The notes below the pieces were generated by a model. The model did no database searches, was not told where the DNA came from, and saw nothing but the letters and a program-made list of their open reading frames with translations. Below are positions 45,301-57,112 of a stretch of DNA of 64,000 bases, in pieces. Source of the stretch: Tetrapyrgos nigripes (taxonomy: Eukaryota; Basidiomycota; Agaricomycetes; Agaricales; Campanellaceae); NCBI GenBank assembly GCA_013368315.1, contig JAACJM010000039.1, forward strand, positions 186,001 to 250,000, in the 5' to 3' direction. The position numbers and the translations under genes are program-made. Every line of letters starts with the position of its first letter. Positions within the stretch are counted from its first letter, which is position 1.

Positions 45301-48089
45301 ATGGCCGTAGGTGAGTATCCTTGAACCAACCTGTATGTCATGGTAATTTACCGTATGTACTTTTTTTCACTCCTAGTCCGAGCGACGAGGTTGACTCGAG
45401 AATCACTAGTCAAGCGTAATACTAAAAGAGTAAAGAGTGAGTTTTCCGTCCGTCGCCATCGTTCCTGAAAATCTCCGTCCCATTCCCATTCCGGCATTCC
45501 ACAGTCCACTCCTTCTTCAAATTCCTCTTCAACATTCAGACGGAAAAAAAAAATTTTTTTTGACTACGCGTACAGGAATCAGAGGGCCCGGGGGGACAAT
45601 GTACTGCCTCGAGCAGCCATCACCGGTCCACCATATGCTTGTACAGTCAAGTAGTTGCAATTGCAATGACTCTATCGATGCGCACTCTGTAGCTGCAGTA
45701 CAATAAGTATCTCGGAATCGGAATCGGAATCGGAATCCGGATGTTTTTAGACTTTGGATCCGTTACCCATACGTACTTTTGGAGCCTTTTGAAAACGAGG
45801 CTCATCGTCGTCGGTAGACCGCCGGTGGCTGATTGACGATAGATAATCTTGCGATAATCTCAAACTAGTCCTCCCATGGCCCTCATCCAATCCAGATTTG
45901 TTTATTTGTCTTTGAGATAATCTGATCTACATGATACTCTCATCATCTCGGACTCGGACTTGGTATGTATCCGGGTTTCAAGTTGCTCTGGTTTTTTTCT
46001 GACCAGAGATCAGACTCAGACTCGGACTCGGACTCGTTCTCCCGGGTTCCCCTCTAACTATGCACATGCCTATACTATGTACGTACCCTGTATCATGATG
46101 TACCCTAGGTTCTCTTCTCTGACAGTGCAGACAGTGATTTTCTCGAGTTCTCTGGGGTAATTCTCGAAGCTTACTGCAATTAATTGATCATGCCAAGGTT
46201 CGAACTTAATTACTTAGAGTAAGTGGAGTTGGAACGGAAAAGTTCGACGTTCGTGAACGAGGAGGCAGAGAGGCCCCCTGGGCCCTCAGGCTTCCAGGCT
46301 TCCAGGCCGCTGCCGAATCTCCGATTCTGTTGAGTCTGTTCTGTTTCTATTTTCAGCTATTTTCTAGTCGTGTGCACCACGCCCAAGATCGCACAATCGG
46401 AGGTGTATACCGGTCGTGTGTTACCGTATAAGAAAGACCGTATAATACATATATGCATATCATATGCGTTTAGGTACTACATACTGCTGTGCAACTTTTT
46501 CTTCTTAAGCGAAGGGAGGGGGGGGGGCGACTTTTTTTCAGAAATTCCAGAAATCCCATCGTCTTGGTTCATCTGTTCATCTGTTCATCTCGGAGACTCG
46601 GACCCTCTGAAGTTCGGACCTCGGTTCGTTTAAACTGAGTATTCTATTCAATTTCGAATTCGTTGTCGTTGTCCTTCGTTGTCGTGGTCATCGTCGTTAA
46701 CGTCGAGCTCCCCGGCGCTCGCCTCGTCTTGATGATTTATAAAAATCATATGTGCATATGGTACATACATGTAATTTATTCTGGATTTATTTACGATTTA
46801 CGTTTTCACGTCTACTTTACCTGTTGACCAGTACCGGTACTACACAGTCCTCGACTCGCTACATACATATACCCTGAATGCGTCCAAAACCTTCAAAACG
46901 AAACTCCTTCTGATGCTCTGTTCAAGCGGTCGGAAAGGTTTCCCTATTTCCAAGTGTACAGTATTTTCCTTGATTCACGGATCTTCTTATGCGATGTAAA
47001 TCCGATCCCCCCCTTCCCCCTCCTCCCCTTCATACTTATGCACAGACGCATGGGTATGCTTTCACTGAATGATCGTCAGATTGATTTCGATTTTCGACGA
47101 CCATGCAGTGACTTATGGCCATACGGATGTACCTGAGCCTGGGATGCCTAAGGCTACCATTACGTGCATTGTACCTGGTAGGCTGGTACGGTAGACCAAT
47201 GGTACGTACACGTACGCGCGTGTCGACTAACAAACTGCAAATCGATATCAGATTACTACGTACCTGTGGAATTTCAGAAACAAGTTATTGGAACTTTTTG
47301 AAGCAAGGCTCGACGCCACCCGTCCCGTTGACTCTCGTGCTCTACGTACAAGTGCCCACCTGAGGACGATCTCGAGTCTATGCCATTCGCGCTCTGGCAG
47401 GCTGTCGTCGGTCGACGACGAGTAAATCTACTGAAATATTTTGAAATGTGGCACTGACGCTGGATGAACTCTATATTACTGCTACTCCCAATAACCCCCC
47501 CAACACCCCGGGGGGCCTTTCCCCCTCCAGTGAGTCCACAGATAAATTTCAGCATAGCTACTAGGCATAGTATAATCTTTCCAAGTATATCTATAGCTCC
47601 CCTACTCAGATTTAACATTCATCCTGACTCACTCGCCGTGAGGTACAGCCCCGGACACTATATCATACCCCACATCCCCATCCACACTACGAGATCTTGC
47701 GTCGACATTGTTGCTACATAGCCTAGATAGTAGATAGCTCACGAACTTGAACTTGCGACCACACTTAAGCTTCCGCGGATAGGCAGTAACAGCCTGAGTG
47801 GAAGTTTCATGGGCTGTACATGGCTATAGAGCTACAGCTTTGTATTGGATAATGAGCTACCGCCGGCTTCTACTCACTGCTTCCACCTAATCAGGTTATC
47901 GACGATTAGACTTGACGGCCGTACCTTGAGATGCGCAGTGGGGTGATAGTAAACCATGACCGGCGAGGTATACGACATCCGGACCCGTTAGTAAGCTCGT
48001 ATCTTCATCAAGGCATCAAGGCAACGACTCAACGACTCGGGCTGTAGGCTGTAGGCTGTAGCTATAGAAGTCAAGTCATTTCAGCTCAT
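42355..48089. other. Gene desert of about 5.7 kb with dense short repeats
   Basis: I see no gene on either strand. The first 500 bp are very T/C-rich (FYVE 3' region). The rest is dotted with short direct repeats. Examples are TTGACC units at about 43410-43440, GAGTACT units at about 43190-43212, CGGAAT units at 45713-45738 and ACTCGG units at 46018-46037. Many palindromic words (ACTAGT, TACGTA, GTACATATGTAC near 44337) also occur. Open frames are short and lack motifs. Confidence 0.5.
45713..45738. repeat. CGGAAT microsatellite
   Basis: About four direct units of the hexamer CGGAAT. Related ACTCGG units occur at 46018-46037. Confidence 0.8.
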
Positions 48090-49660
48090 ATCTAGTATCC
48101 ATGTCTGTGCAAGCTTCTCCCGAAAATTCTCTCCACTATTTCCCCTCATCCGAGTCCCATTATAGAGTATTCTCCCAGTAGATTCCGGGGGGTAAAGCAC
48201 CGAAGAATTGAAAATGATCATCATCAACACACAACGTATATACACAAAAGTGGCCATATGCATGGGGCAATATGAACAGTGGCTATGCTTGCACAGTAGT
48301 AAGTATAGCCCAGATAGGGGTGCCAGAGCTCTCGTCAACTTAACTTTCCGTTCAGTGATCAGTGGCGTCACGGTATTAACTGTTAACTGGTGTCCAAAAT
48401 TTTTTAACAATCAAGCAAACAAATAATTAATGGCAGCGGGAAGAGCAACTTGAGGGGGAGAACTCGGACCTCGGACTTTGCATCGTCGTATCTTGCCTTG
48501 AAGCCGAGTCGGAATCAGCACTTTGCACTTTGTCGCTAGTATAATATGTACATGGGCTTGAATATGTGCTGGCAGGCTGAGACTGGCTGCTGGTACGGGT
48601 TGGGTGGGCCGAGAGAGAGGGCCGGGTGCTCGAGGGAAAGAGAAGGGCGGAAGGGGACTCGGAAGGGGAAGGAGGTCCTAATGCATATGGTGAGATGTAA
48701 GTTGAAGATCTTCGGAACTGGGCCTGGGAGGAATGTATGAGTATGGAGAAATAGACGCGGATAATTACAGGGCATAGATGTCCATACAGGGACACGGACA
48801 TAAGGCAAATATAAGATACTTGTAAGTAGATTCGGAGCGTACGGTTAAGAAGGTATGAGGTACGAAGGCATGAAGGCATGAGGTAGGAAGGTATGAAGAC
48901 ACAAAGTTGGAATGGGGACTCGGGACTCGGACACAAATGCAGTTGCATGACACAGATAGAGAGCTGGAAACAACACGTACACGTATAAAGAGAGAGAGAG
49001 GAACAGAGGGACAAATGCTAGAAGTTAGACTCAGAGATTCGGGGTACTGGAGCGGTTACTTCCCCCTGATTTTTCCTGGTCCTGAGTCTATAGTTCTTTA
49101 TTGGTCTTCGGCGGCTTTTAATTTTGGGCAAGAAGAGAAGACACATTGAAACAACATTGAAGAAAGACCTCGTGAAGCAAAGGCCCTAAAACGAATCGAG
49201 TTTCGAAAAAGAAGGAGAAGATGGAAAAAGTTCGGCTTGTCAAGGGCATACAGTGTGTATAAATAGGGATAATGAGGGTCCATTTGCACGAGGATAGCTA
49301 GTATAAGGTCCAGCTCCGGACCGTGTTCTGTTCTGATCTGCAGTCGTGCGTCGTGATTCTGAGCGAAGTTGACAGGGAGTGAGGAGTCGAAGAATTCCGA
49401 GGCATCAGACAAAATGACGGTCTGTGATAACCCTCACAATAAGTGCTAACTAGATTGCAACGTGGTTATAATCATACTATGAACGTTATGATCCAGTTAC
49501 TTCGGACCATGGTCTGAAGAAGTATCCTTCATAATAGGATTATCACAGAGCGTCATTTTGTCTGATGGAAGGATTCGGGGCTATTAGAACAGTCTCCACA
49601 GGAGAGCAAAGGAACGTCCATTTTGAAGACAAAATTGGAGATGTCATCATCGAGATCATC
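48090..49660. repeat. Diverged non-coding repeat unit, copy A
   Basis: Shares many blocks in the same order with 51205-52800. These are TATCCATGTCT at the start, AGTGGCGTCACGGTA (48361-), ATGGCAGCGGGAAGA (48429-), CGGGTTGGGTGGGC (48596-), and the core GAGGAATGTAT..AGTATGG..AAATAGACGCGGATA (48728-48764). Then follow GGTCCAGCTCC..ACCGTGTTCTG, TGACAGGGAGTGAG, and GAAGACAAAATT.GAGATGTCATC. No coding frame is conserved between the copies. A TIR element interrupts it at 49403-49567. Confidence 0.75.
49403..49567. mobile_element. MITE-like element with 30-bp terminal inverted repeats
   Basis: The left arm (49403-49432) starts CATCAGACAAAATGACGG; the right arm (about 49537-49567) is its reverse complement with one or two differences. 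The interior is about 100 bp and non-coding. Copy B of the surrounding repeat unit lacks this block, which supports an insertion into copy A. No clear target duplication can be read at the ends. Confidence 0.6.
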
Positions 49661-49750
49661 ATCGAGATCATCATGTGGTGCCAAGTTGAATGATTTGCAC
49701 GTTGAGGAAGAGCTTGAGGCTTGACATGGAGGATGGAAGGAACCGTGGGT

Positions 49751-49980
49751 TTTCAACGCATCATCTGCGTTGGACGACGTCGACGTTGAGTTGGCTCGTT
49801 ACTGCTAGTCGCGTTGACGCTCGAGCAGCGGCTTGAAGCTGGCGTAAGTCGGAGGCGACGTAGGCTTAGTATTTACTCAATCAAAAAAACATAACAAAAG
49901 AAAAGAAGGAGAACACGATGCGATGTTTGGCTCTGTTGCTCAGGAGCTTTGGATTGCAGAGCGGCAGCCACCCCAAGGGT
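49751..49980 (-). pseudogene. Inverted, broken copy of the promoter and 5' end of the mL38 gene
   Basis: Read on the minus strand, this matches the region from about 52830 to 53158. The shared order is GCAATCCAAAG (leader), TCGTGTTCTCC, a C/T-rich tract, CTAAGCCTACGTCGCCTCCG, CGCCAGCTTCAA, then GAGCCAACTCAACGTCGACG and GCGTTGA. The start codon is ATA instead of ATG, one base is inserted after CTCCGACT, and two internal segments are missing. It ends after about 50 codons. It cannot make a protein; it is a local inverted duplication. Confidence 0.8.
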
Positions 49981-51204
49981 CCTGCTACAATGGTACAGGT
50001 GCTATGTACCACTCTGATCAACCCAAGGGCAATTCCAACTTTCGAATGAATTTCAGGAATAGATCTATCTAAAATTTTTTACATCAGGATGGCCCTTTGT
50101 ATTCCAAATATTTTCTGCTCGTCAGCCACAGGCCCAGGCTCACAGATGCAAATTCAACCTCTTCTTCACCCCTTGAGTCCCTCGCCTCACCTCCCCTCCC
50201 CACGAAGTTCCCTACTTTTCCCCACGACAAACTTCAGCTCCAACCCTCAAAATCGTAAATAAAAAATACTTGGCTAGTGCTACTTACTTATTAATTTAAA
50301 AAAATTATAGAGCCACCCTCCCCGAGTCCCTACACCACACAAAATTGACTCACTTGGTACCATAGATAGGGTACGCCCCAGGTGTACGACGATACGATGA
50401 TCATAGTATATACCCCGCATTCGCACTCCGGATCCGCACTCCTATGTATACGTATACGCATCAGCAAACGGGCATTTTTACTCACGAACTTTCCGAACTT
50501 TCAGGCGCTTTCCCGCTCACCTGAAAGTTTGCATATCCTGATGCGCTGCACTGTAGCCTTTTTTCCACAAAAAAAGACCTTTTTATGAATCAGAATACTC
50601 GTTGTATATTAAAGTTTGGCTAGAGAAGAATACATCATGAATAACACTTGCTTTAATCACAACTTGCAGTAGCTTGAAGACGCGCGCAGCCCGTGTGTCG
50701 TGCGAACTCACGGAAAAACGGACTCAGCTCACCGACTCACCGACTCATGGACTCTCACAGCTTGCAGGGGCTTGTGCAAGCGGCTGCAAGTGCCCGTGAG
50801 TGATTTACTGAAAAGCTGATGCGCGTAGTCGCTACATAGACAATAATTATGAACCAGCCTAACATAGCCCTTGAAGTTCCGATATGTATGTACCTCCAAT
50901 ACGTATACGTAGTGGCAGTACTGCCTGAGCATCTCCATACTCCATACGCGTATACTTACTCTAGAGCTACGACTTTGTATAGACAGTGATCATGATTCGG
51001 AAATAATTATTGAACGACTAATACTTACTAGTGCTAGTTAGTCCTATCGACTCGGAGATCCGAATACTATCCGTTGACCTCAAACCTGAGGCATTCTCAG
51101 GAGAAGGATTCTAGCACAACGATCATTGGTAGTAGGCTAGTATAAAACTGTAGAAATCAAGTTATCCAACCTCCTATATATCAACGGTCTTAAGTCCGTG
51201 TCCG
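49981..51204. other. Non-coding spacer between the two repeat copies
   Basis: No gene is seen. It contains A/T-rich tracts near 50260-50310 and ACTCACCGACTC-type short repeats near 50730. Confidence 0.45.
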
Positions 51205-52800
51205 TATCCATGTCTCTGTCCGTAGTCTATACCTGTCTAACTTAGAAAAGCCTCCCGGAAATCCCCCCCTATGTAGGCCTTACCGTAAGCCAGTCTACTG
51301 TCTCATCCTCGGAGATATATATAGCACCGAGTCTGAAGAAAATCATGATCAAAGTACTAGTAGAGCAACGTGGCTATGACTATGCTCATGCTGTGGCGCT
51401 CTCTTTGTATAATATGTTCTCGTTAGCCCGTCAGCCTTGTTGATCACTTTGATGTTTACTTTGATATTTTGATGCTCTGATGCTCTGATCAGTGATCAGT
51501 AGTACCTCAGTGGCGTCACGGTAAGTACGGGTATTACAATTTAATTGTTATCTGTTACTAGTTCAATGCTCAATGTTCAACAAACACTATGGCAGCGGGA
51601 AGAACTTAATTTGGTACATACAGAGGGGAGCTCTCGAAACTTGACCGTGGATCAAGTGGGTCAAGCTGACCGGGTGCCACCCGGGCCACGCGTGCTCAGA
51701 GTCAAAGTAGAAGGCAGAGGCCAAGGAGATAAACATTGACGTCCAGATTTTACTTACTAAATGGTGAAAGTGAAGGTGAAGGATCCGAAGGATTTTGACC
51801 TCCAGATAGATATTAATACTCTGATCAGGCTGGGCCCGCCACGTCCTCGTCCTCGTACCTTGTCATTGACTAATCCTTAACATTCGTACATGTTTAACGT
51901 TTAGCGTTTAACTTGGAGGAGACTCAGGCTTGGACTCAACGCTCGGGACTCGGTGTTTGTGAATAGTCGGCAGGAGGAATCAGAATAAGAAATGAGTAAT
52001 AATAAGCTTGAGGAAGGACTAGGATGTGCTGGTAGACTGGCACGGGTTGGGTGGGCTGGGAGCTCGAAAGGAAGAGCAGGACGACTCGGAAGGGGAAGGG
52101 GTTGACCGTTGAGAGGGGTCCCAAAGGTCATAATAAGACTTGATCTTGACTATGCTATTGTGCAGGATTCTCGGACCTGGGCCTGAGAGGAATGTATAAG
52201 TATGGGGAAATAGACGCGGATAGTTGCAAGGCATAGATACTAAGATAGAGGATAGAGCCAGACAACGGCATGTAAACATAGAGAGGAGCAGAGGGACAGA
52301 GGGGCGAGGTTAACGCGTTGGAAGTTAGAAGCTAGACTCGGAGTACTAGTACTGGTGCGGTTCCTTGAATCCTTACATTCGTTCCGCTTTCCATGGTTTT
52401 CGGTAGCTTTTAATTTCGAGGAAGAAAGGAAGAATAAGAGAAGGCCTCGTGAAATTGTGAACTTGAGGATAACCCAGCTAGAGTTTCGACAAACAAAATG
52501 CCAGAGAAGGAAGACGGAAAGATTTAGAAGACTTTCGGCTCGTTTGACTCGGATATATTCATTGCGTATCAAGCGCATACGTACTATACATAGGATCCAT
52601 GAGGATAGAATACAATTAGGACAAGTACCGCCAGTAGAAGAAGTCCAGCTCCAGACCGTGTCCTGTTCTCTTCCAATTTGCACTTGTGCGATGTTACTCT
52701 GAGCAAAGATGACAGGGAGTGAGAGTGTGAGCACCAGAAATGAGTATTCCTCGAACTGCGAGGGATTATTGAAGACAAAATTAGAGATGTCATCTCGAGG
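51205..52800. repeat. Diverged non-coding repeat unit, copy B
   Basis: Direct copy of the unit at 48090-49660: TATCCATGTCTCTG at the start, AGTGGCGTCACGGTA (51509-), ATGGCAGCGGGAAGA (51589-), CGGGTTGGGTGGGC (52043-), GAGGAATGTAT and AAATAGACGCGGATA (52188-52223), CCAGCTCCAGACCGTGTCCTG, TGACAGGGAGTGAG, and GAAGACAAAATTAGAGATGT near the end. It runs directly up to the mL38 promoter and lacks the TIR element. Confidence 0.75.
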
Positions 52801-52998
52801 AGAGTTTGGAGACGCGGTCAGAGTCCAAGCGCGTGGCTATGCAATCCAAAGCCACTGACCAACAAAACCAAATATCGCGTCGTGTTCTCCGACAAATTTT
52901 TGTTTTTTGGACGACGTATCGAGTGGTCGACGTGGTTACTCGTATGTTTTCTTTCTTTCTCCTTTTCTTTTCTATGTTTTCTGACAATGGCCAAGTAG

Positions 52999-55601
52999 AT
53001 GCTAAGCCTACGTCGCCTCCGACTACGCCAGCTTCAAACCGTTGCTCGAAGTGCTGCCAGCGGAAGCGCGACCAGCAGTAACGGTGTTCGTAACGCTGTC
53101 GGTGCCCGAGCCAACTCAACGTCGACGTCGTCCAGCGCAGACAATGCGTTGAACAACGGCGGCGCAGATGTGCTGGTCACTCCTAGTATTCTAAAACCGA
53201 GGAAAGACTCGGCTTTGCCTGGCCAGCCAAAACCCAAGGGTCCTGATGCTACTGCCTCCTCTTCTACACCTAAAGAAGAGACGCCAAAACCCGAAAAGAA
53301 ACCCCGACCCAAAAAACCCACCTCCAATCCCAACTACTACGCATCCCGTGCCCGCGACTCCTCCAACAAACTCCCCAAAAAACGTCTCCGCGGAATCCTC
53401 CGCCGTAAGCACCTCCGTTCTCTCATCAAAAAAACGCCCCGAAATCTCTCTTCAAACCCCACGTAAATGGAATCGACCCATCGTCGAAGGTGTCCTTCCG
53501 GCGTATGATGAGGCGTTGAAGATTATTAATAAAGATTCGAGAAAAATTAAGCAAGAGATAAACGAGTTGGAGAAGAAGATTGGGGAGACGGTCGTAGAGG
53601 CAAAGGAGAAGAGGGGCGAGCTGGAGAGGGTTGTGAAGGAAGAGGGAGTAAAGCCAGGTGATTGTGTCAGGGAGTTGAGGGATACGCAGGTTGGAGAGGA
53701 AGGGGAGGTACAAGAGGTTGTGAGGACGGAGGTAGTTAATGAAAAAGTGTATCAGGCCAAGAAGGCGTTTTTGGAGGTTGATACGAGGCTGGAAAAGTTG
53801 AGAGAGAAGATGAGTATTTTGGAGGTACAGAGTGAGGTCAATTTGCCGAGTGTGAGGTGGGAGGTTGCTAATGCTATGGGTGGGTCTTCCTTTTTTTTTT
53901 CTTCTATTTTTCTTTGCTGATATGCTTTTTCAGGCAACATACACAAACCCGTCCACCGTCATCTCCTCGAACAGCGTTGGAGGGAGGATGGCAAGCTTGA
54001 TCTCTTGGTATGTATCTCTCTCACTCATTCTATACCACAAGCAGACTAGCTGATACATACCAGATGGAACGTATCTACCAAATGAACGTCGTCCCCGATA
54101 TCCTACCCGCTATCCATCCCACCATCGACCTAGACGTCACCATCAACCTACCGACGTCTCGTCTCCTAAGGTCGAGAAAACGAGTGTTTTTAACGGAGCC
54201 TGGGAGATTTGTGTTACCTGAACAGGTGGGTTTCTTACTTTTTTTCTTCGTCAAAAAAAAAAAAACTGACGTCAGCTACCCCCACAACCAGACCCTCAAA
54301 CCCCCAACCCTCTTCCCCCACCCCTACCACACCGATACCCGTCTCTACACCCTCCTCATGATCGACCCCGACGTTCCCAATCCCAACCCCGAAAACCCAG
54401 GACAAGGGTCCTTCACCACTTACCTCCACTGGATGAAACCCAACATCCCTTTGTCCGCGTCTAACGTTTCTGGTCTTCTCGGTTCTCTCAACGGTTATCA
54501 TACCAACTCCGAATCAACGGTATTCACCTCCAAGGCGATTAAAGGGTTAAACACCCACACTCGGTATATTCCCCCTCATCCGCAGAAGGGTTCACCGTAT
54601 CATCGGTATACGATTTTGCTTTTGTTGCAGCCTCCTAAAGACCCGTTGGGTTTGGGAGCAGAGGGGAGGGGGTACTCGAGGAATGTGGAATGGGAGGCGG
54701 TGGAGAGGGCCAAGCTTAAGCCAGAGGGGACCAAGGACACGAAGAAGAAGGAAGGAGACATCTCCAGTCTCGTAACCACCTCCAAATTCCTCCCCATCCC
54801 CATCGTTCCAGATTCTGAACGCTTAGGATTCGATGTCCGAGCGTTTTGTAAGAGGTGGGGGTTGTACATCGGATCGACAAGGGTTAGTGAGAAGGTTCGT
54901 TCCTCAGCTTCGGGGGGACCTGAAATACCAGGCGCAACCACCCACTCTTTAGGTGGCCGTTCTATCCCTCGAGGTGCCGAGTTTAAAGATATTCGGAGAA
55001 ACGACGGGGGGTCGAAAGGATGGGGACCGCAAGGTAGAGCAGTGGTTGATTCGGCGAAGGGGATTAGGGTACCTGAGTATACTGAGCCTTTGACTAAGAG
55101 TTCTTTGGGGTCGGGGTCGGGGTCTGGTGTGGGTTCTTCGAGTGCATCTCAGAGTGTGACGCAAGCGCAAACGCAAGTGGGTTCACTGAGGAAGGACAGA
55201 CCTCGATACGCCGGCGGTGCAGTTCATATGTTTAGGGAGGTCTGGGACGAGACGGTTGGTGGGATTTATGAGAATTGGTTTGGTGAGTTGTTTTTCGTTG
55301 CCTTCGTGCTACACTTCCTTCCCTTTCTGCCTTTTCCCCTGTGATCTTCGTTTTCTTCTTTCTTTGACTGGACTCTTGACTGACCAAAAAAAAAAACCAA
55401 TGAACAAAAACAGGCAAACAAGAACCCCGATATGGTCTCCCTCCCAAATACAATCCGTACAAGGAACTCAAGACGAAGAAGAGGTATGTGTTGCAGGGTA
55501 AGGGGCAGGGTCTGGGTGGGGAGGGGAAGGGGAAGGCTGCGAGCACGGTGGCTGCAGGTGAGCCTGCGCCTGCGCCTAGCGTTGCTGAAAAGGAGGTTTA
55601 G
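52999..55601 (+). CDS. MRPL35: Mitochondrial ribosomal protein mL38 (MRPL35), PEBP fold
   Basis: Large-subunit mitoribosomal protein with a phosphatidylethanolamine-binding-protein-like domain. Exons: 52999-53879, 53934-54007, 54064-54225, 54292-55282 and 55414-55601. The N-terminus (MLSLRRLRLRQLQTVARSAA) is Arg/Ser/Ala-rich without acids, a good mitochondrial presequence. Then come a Lys/Pro-rich linker, RKWNRPIVEGVLPAYDEAL, a long charged coiled coil, GNIHKPVHRHLLEQRWREDG, MERIYQMNVVPDILP, and the PEBP core LYTLLMIDPDVPNP with YLHWMKPNIPL and SPYHRYTILL. The frame must change within a run of six A at about 53376-53381: upstream the frame gives the linker, downstream the frame gives SAESSAVSTS and the rest. 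This is either a one-base sequence error or a real frameshift. The repeat copy B ends just before its promoter. Confidence 0.88.
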
Positions 55602-55914
55602 ATCTACGTCTAGAGTCAAGTTATCTTACTTACTTTTTCAATGTTTAATTTCATGGTCAATTTATACATACGTACGCTCCTCTCTTTTAGGCTTAGCCCC
55701 CCAAGTAACCAAGTAGGGATTCTGCACGTTTACTCTACATTCCTGCGAATTGTGGTAGTGCTCACTCAGGCTCAGTCGAGATCGAGATGCGGTTTCGTAT
55801 CTGGTCGGGTAAGGGCAAGGATTCTGTTTTTCAAGCTATGGTGATTTTTCCGAAAGATAGGATTCAGAAAAAAGTCTTTCACGCGAACTATTTCATACGG
55901 ACCATGGAAGAAGT

Positions 55915-56265
55915 AACTCCGAGAACTCAACGCAAGATTGCGCAAGACTGTGAAGTATTATTATTAAGAGTGAGTTACTGCGTCTATTTCCCCATACTCA
56001 TGCGTATCTCCCAGGCCCAGAAGAGTCCGAATTGCCAGAATACCTGATACAGAGACCGAGTCGAAGAATTCATGATCGCGATGGCGATTCTAGGATCAGT
56101 ATGTTATTGTTAACTCGAGTGAAGAACTTGCTCGATTGACCATAAACAGAAGACACCTCGGAATAAACCCGACAACTCAACGCAATTGCAAGGGGCTCTC
56201 AAGGAAGAAAAGAACAAGTTATTGCGTCTATTTCCCCATACTTATGTATACCTCCCAGGCCCAGA
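55915..56265. repeat. Two tandem copies of the inverted repeat-unit core
   Basis: TACTGCGTCTATTTCCCCAT with CTCCCAGGCCCAGAA occurs at about 55977-56023 and again (TTGCGTCTATTTCCCCATAC) at about 56221-56262. Both are the reverse complement of the conserved core inside copies A and B (48720-48766 and 52181-52225). GAACTCAACGCAA-like sequence precedes both, giving a period of about 245 bp. Confidence 0.75.
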
Positions 56266-57107
56266 ATCGAGGAATGTTATCACTACCCAATCTTGGACCT
56301 GACTGTTAATTGCTATACTTACTTTCATCCGTGCCAGCACATTCCTTCTATCTTTCGAGCCATTCAGAATTGGAAGCGTGCTGTGTGGTCTGGTCTGGGG
56401 ACAGGCACACGGTGCTACTTAGTACACGAAGATGAGCTGTAGCTCGACCTCGACCAAACTATTTCCCTTTTTGGGACTGAGGGTCGCTTCAAGTTATGGG
56501 ATATCCGAGGACGTGAGTGGCTCTAGCCGCCTCTCACTGTTGGCTTTTTGATAGGTTTGATAAAATGTGGGGAATGGCGAATGAGGAGCGATAGGTGGTG
56601 CTGTTGCATGACATAACTAGAAGGGGGGAATGAGGGGCGCGTTGAATGTTGAATGAACTCGAATGATCCCGATCTATTTCACCGAGTCGTGTGGAAGACT
56701 TACCATCTGTTACATTCCTATTCCTCCCGCTCCTCCCGTTCGTATTCCTGCCATATGCCATATGCGTACATACATAGTGATCGTGTGCCACTGCCCGTTG
56801 GGCGCTTGTTGATTGGTCTTATGACCATGTTGACCACGGCTCTGAATCTCCGACTCGGAGGGGGGGATTCCTAAGCCTAGTATAGACAGATATGCGGGCA
56901 CCCCCTTCTCGCCCCCCCCTCATTTTCCCGTTTTCCCATCTCCCCGCATTTTTATTGCGCTCAAGCTGACTAAAGTATCCTTTTCAGGCAGCAATAATTC
57001 AAAATAATTCAACTTGGTGTTGCTCCCTATGGCTCATCATGATGTCTTGATGTCTCTGCCTCTCTCTGTCTCCGGATATCATGACAGCCACAGATCAACA
57101 GTACAAT
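56266..57107. other. Non-coding region up to the retrotransposon
   Basis: No gene is supported. It contains C-rich tracts at 56905-56945. Confidence 0.45.
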
Positions 57108-57112
57108 GATAA
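57108..57112. repeat. Target site duplication, left copy (GATAA)
   Basis: GATAA directly before the left LTR equals GATAA at 62152-62156 directly after the right LTR. A length of 5 bp is standard for copia-type integrases. Confidence 0.9.

Noticed and set aside
46195..46215. GGTTCGA word resembling a tRNA T-loop (B box)
   Set aside because: No matching A box, acceptor stem or anticodon arm can be folded upstream.
48427..49014. 195-codon minus-strand frame in repeat copy A
   Set aside because: The frame is not kept in copy B, so the unit is not conserved as a protein-coding gene.
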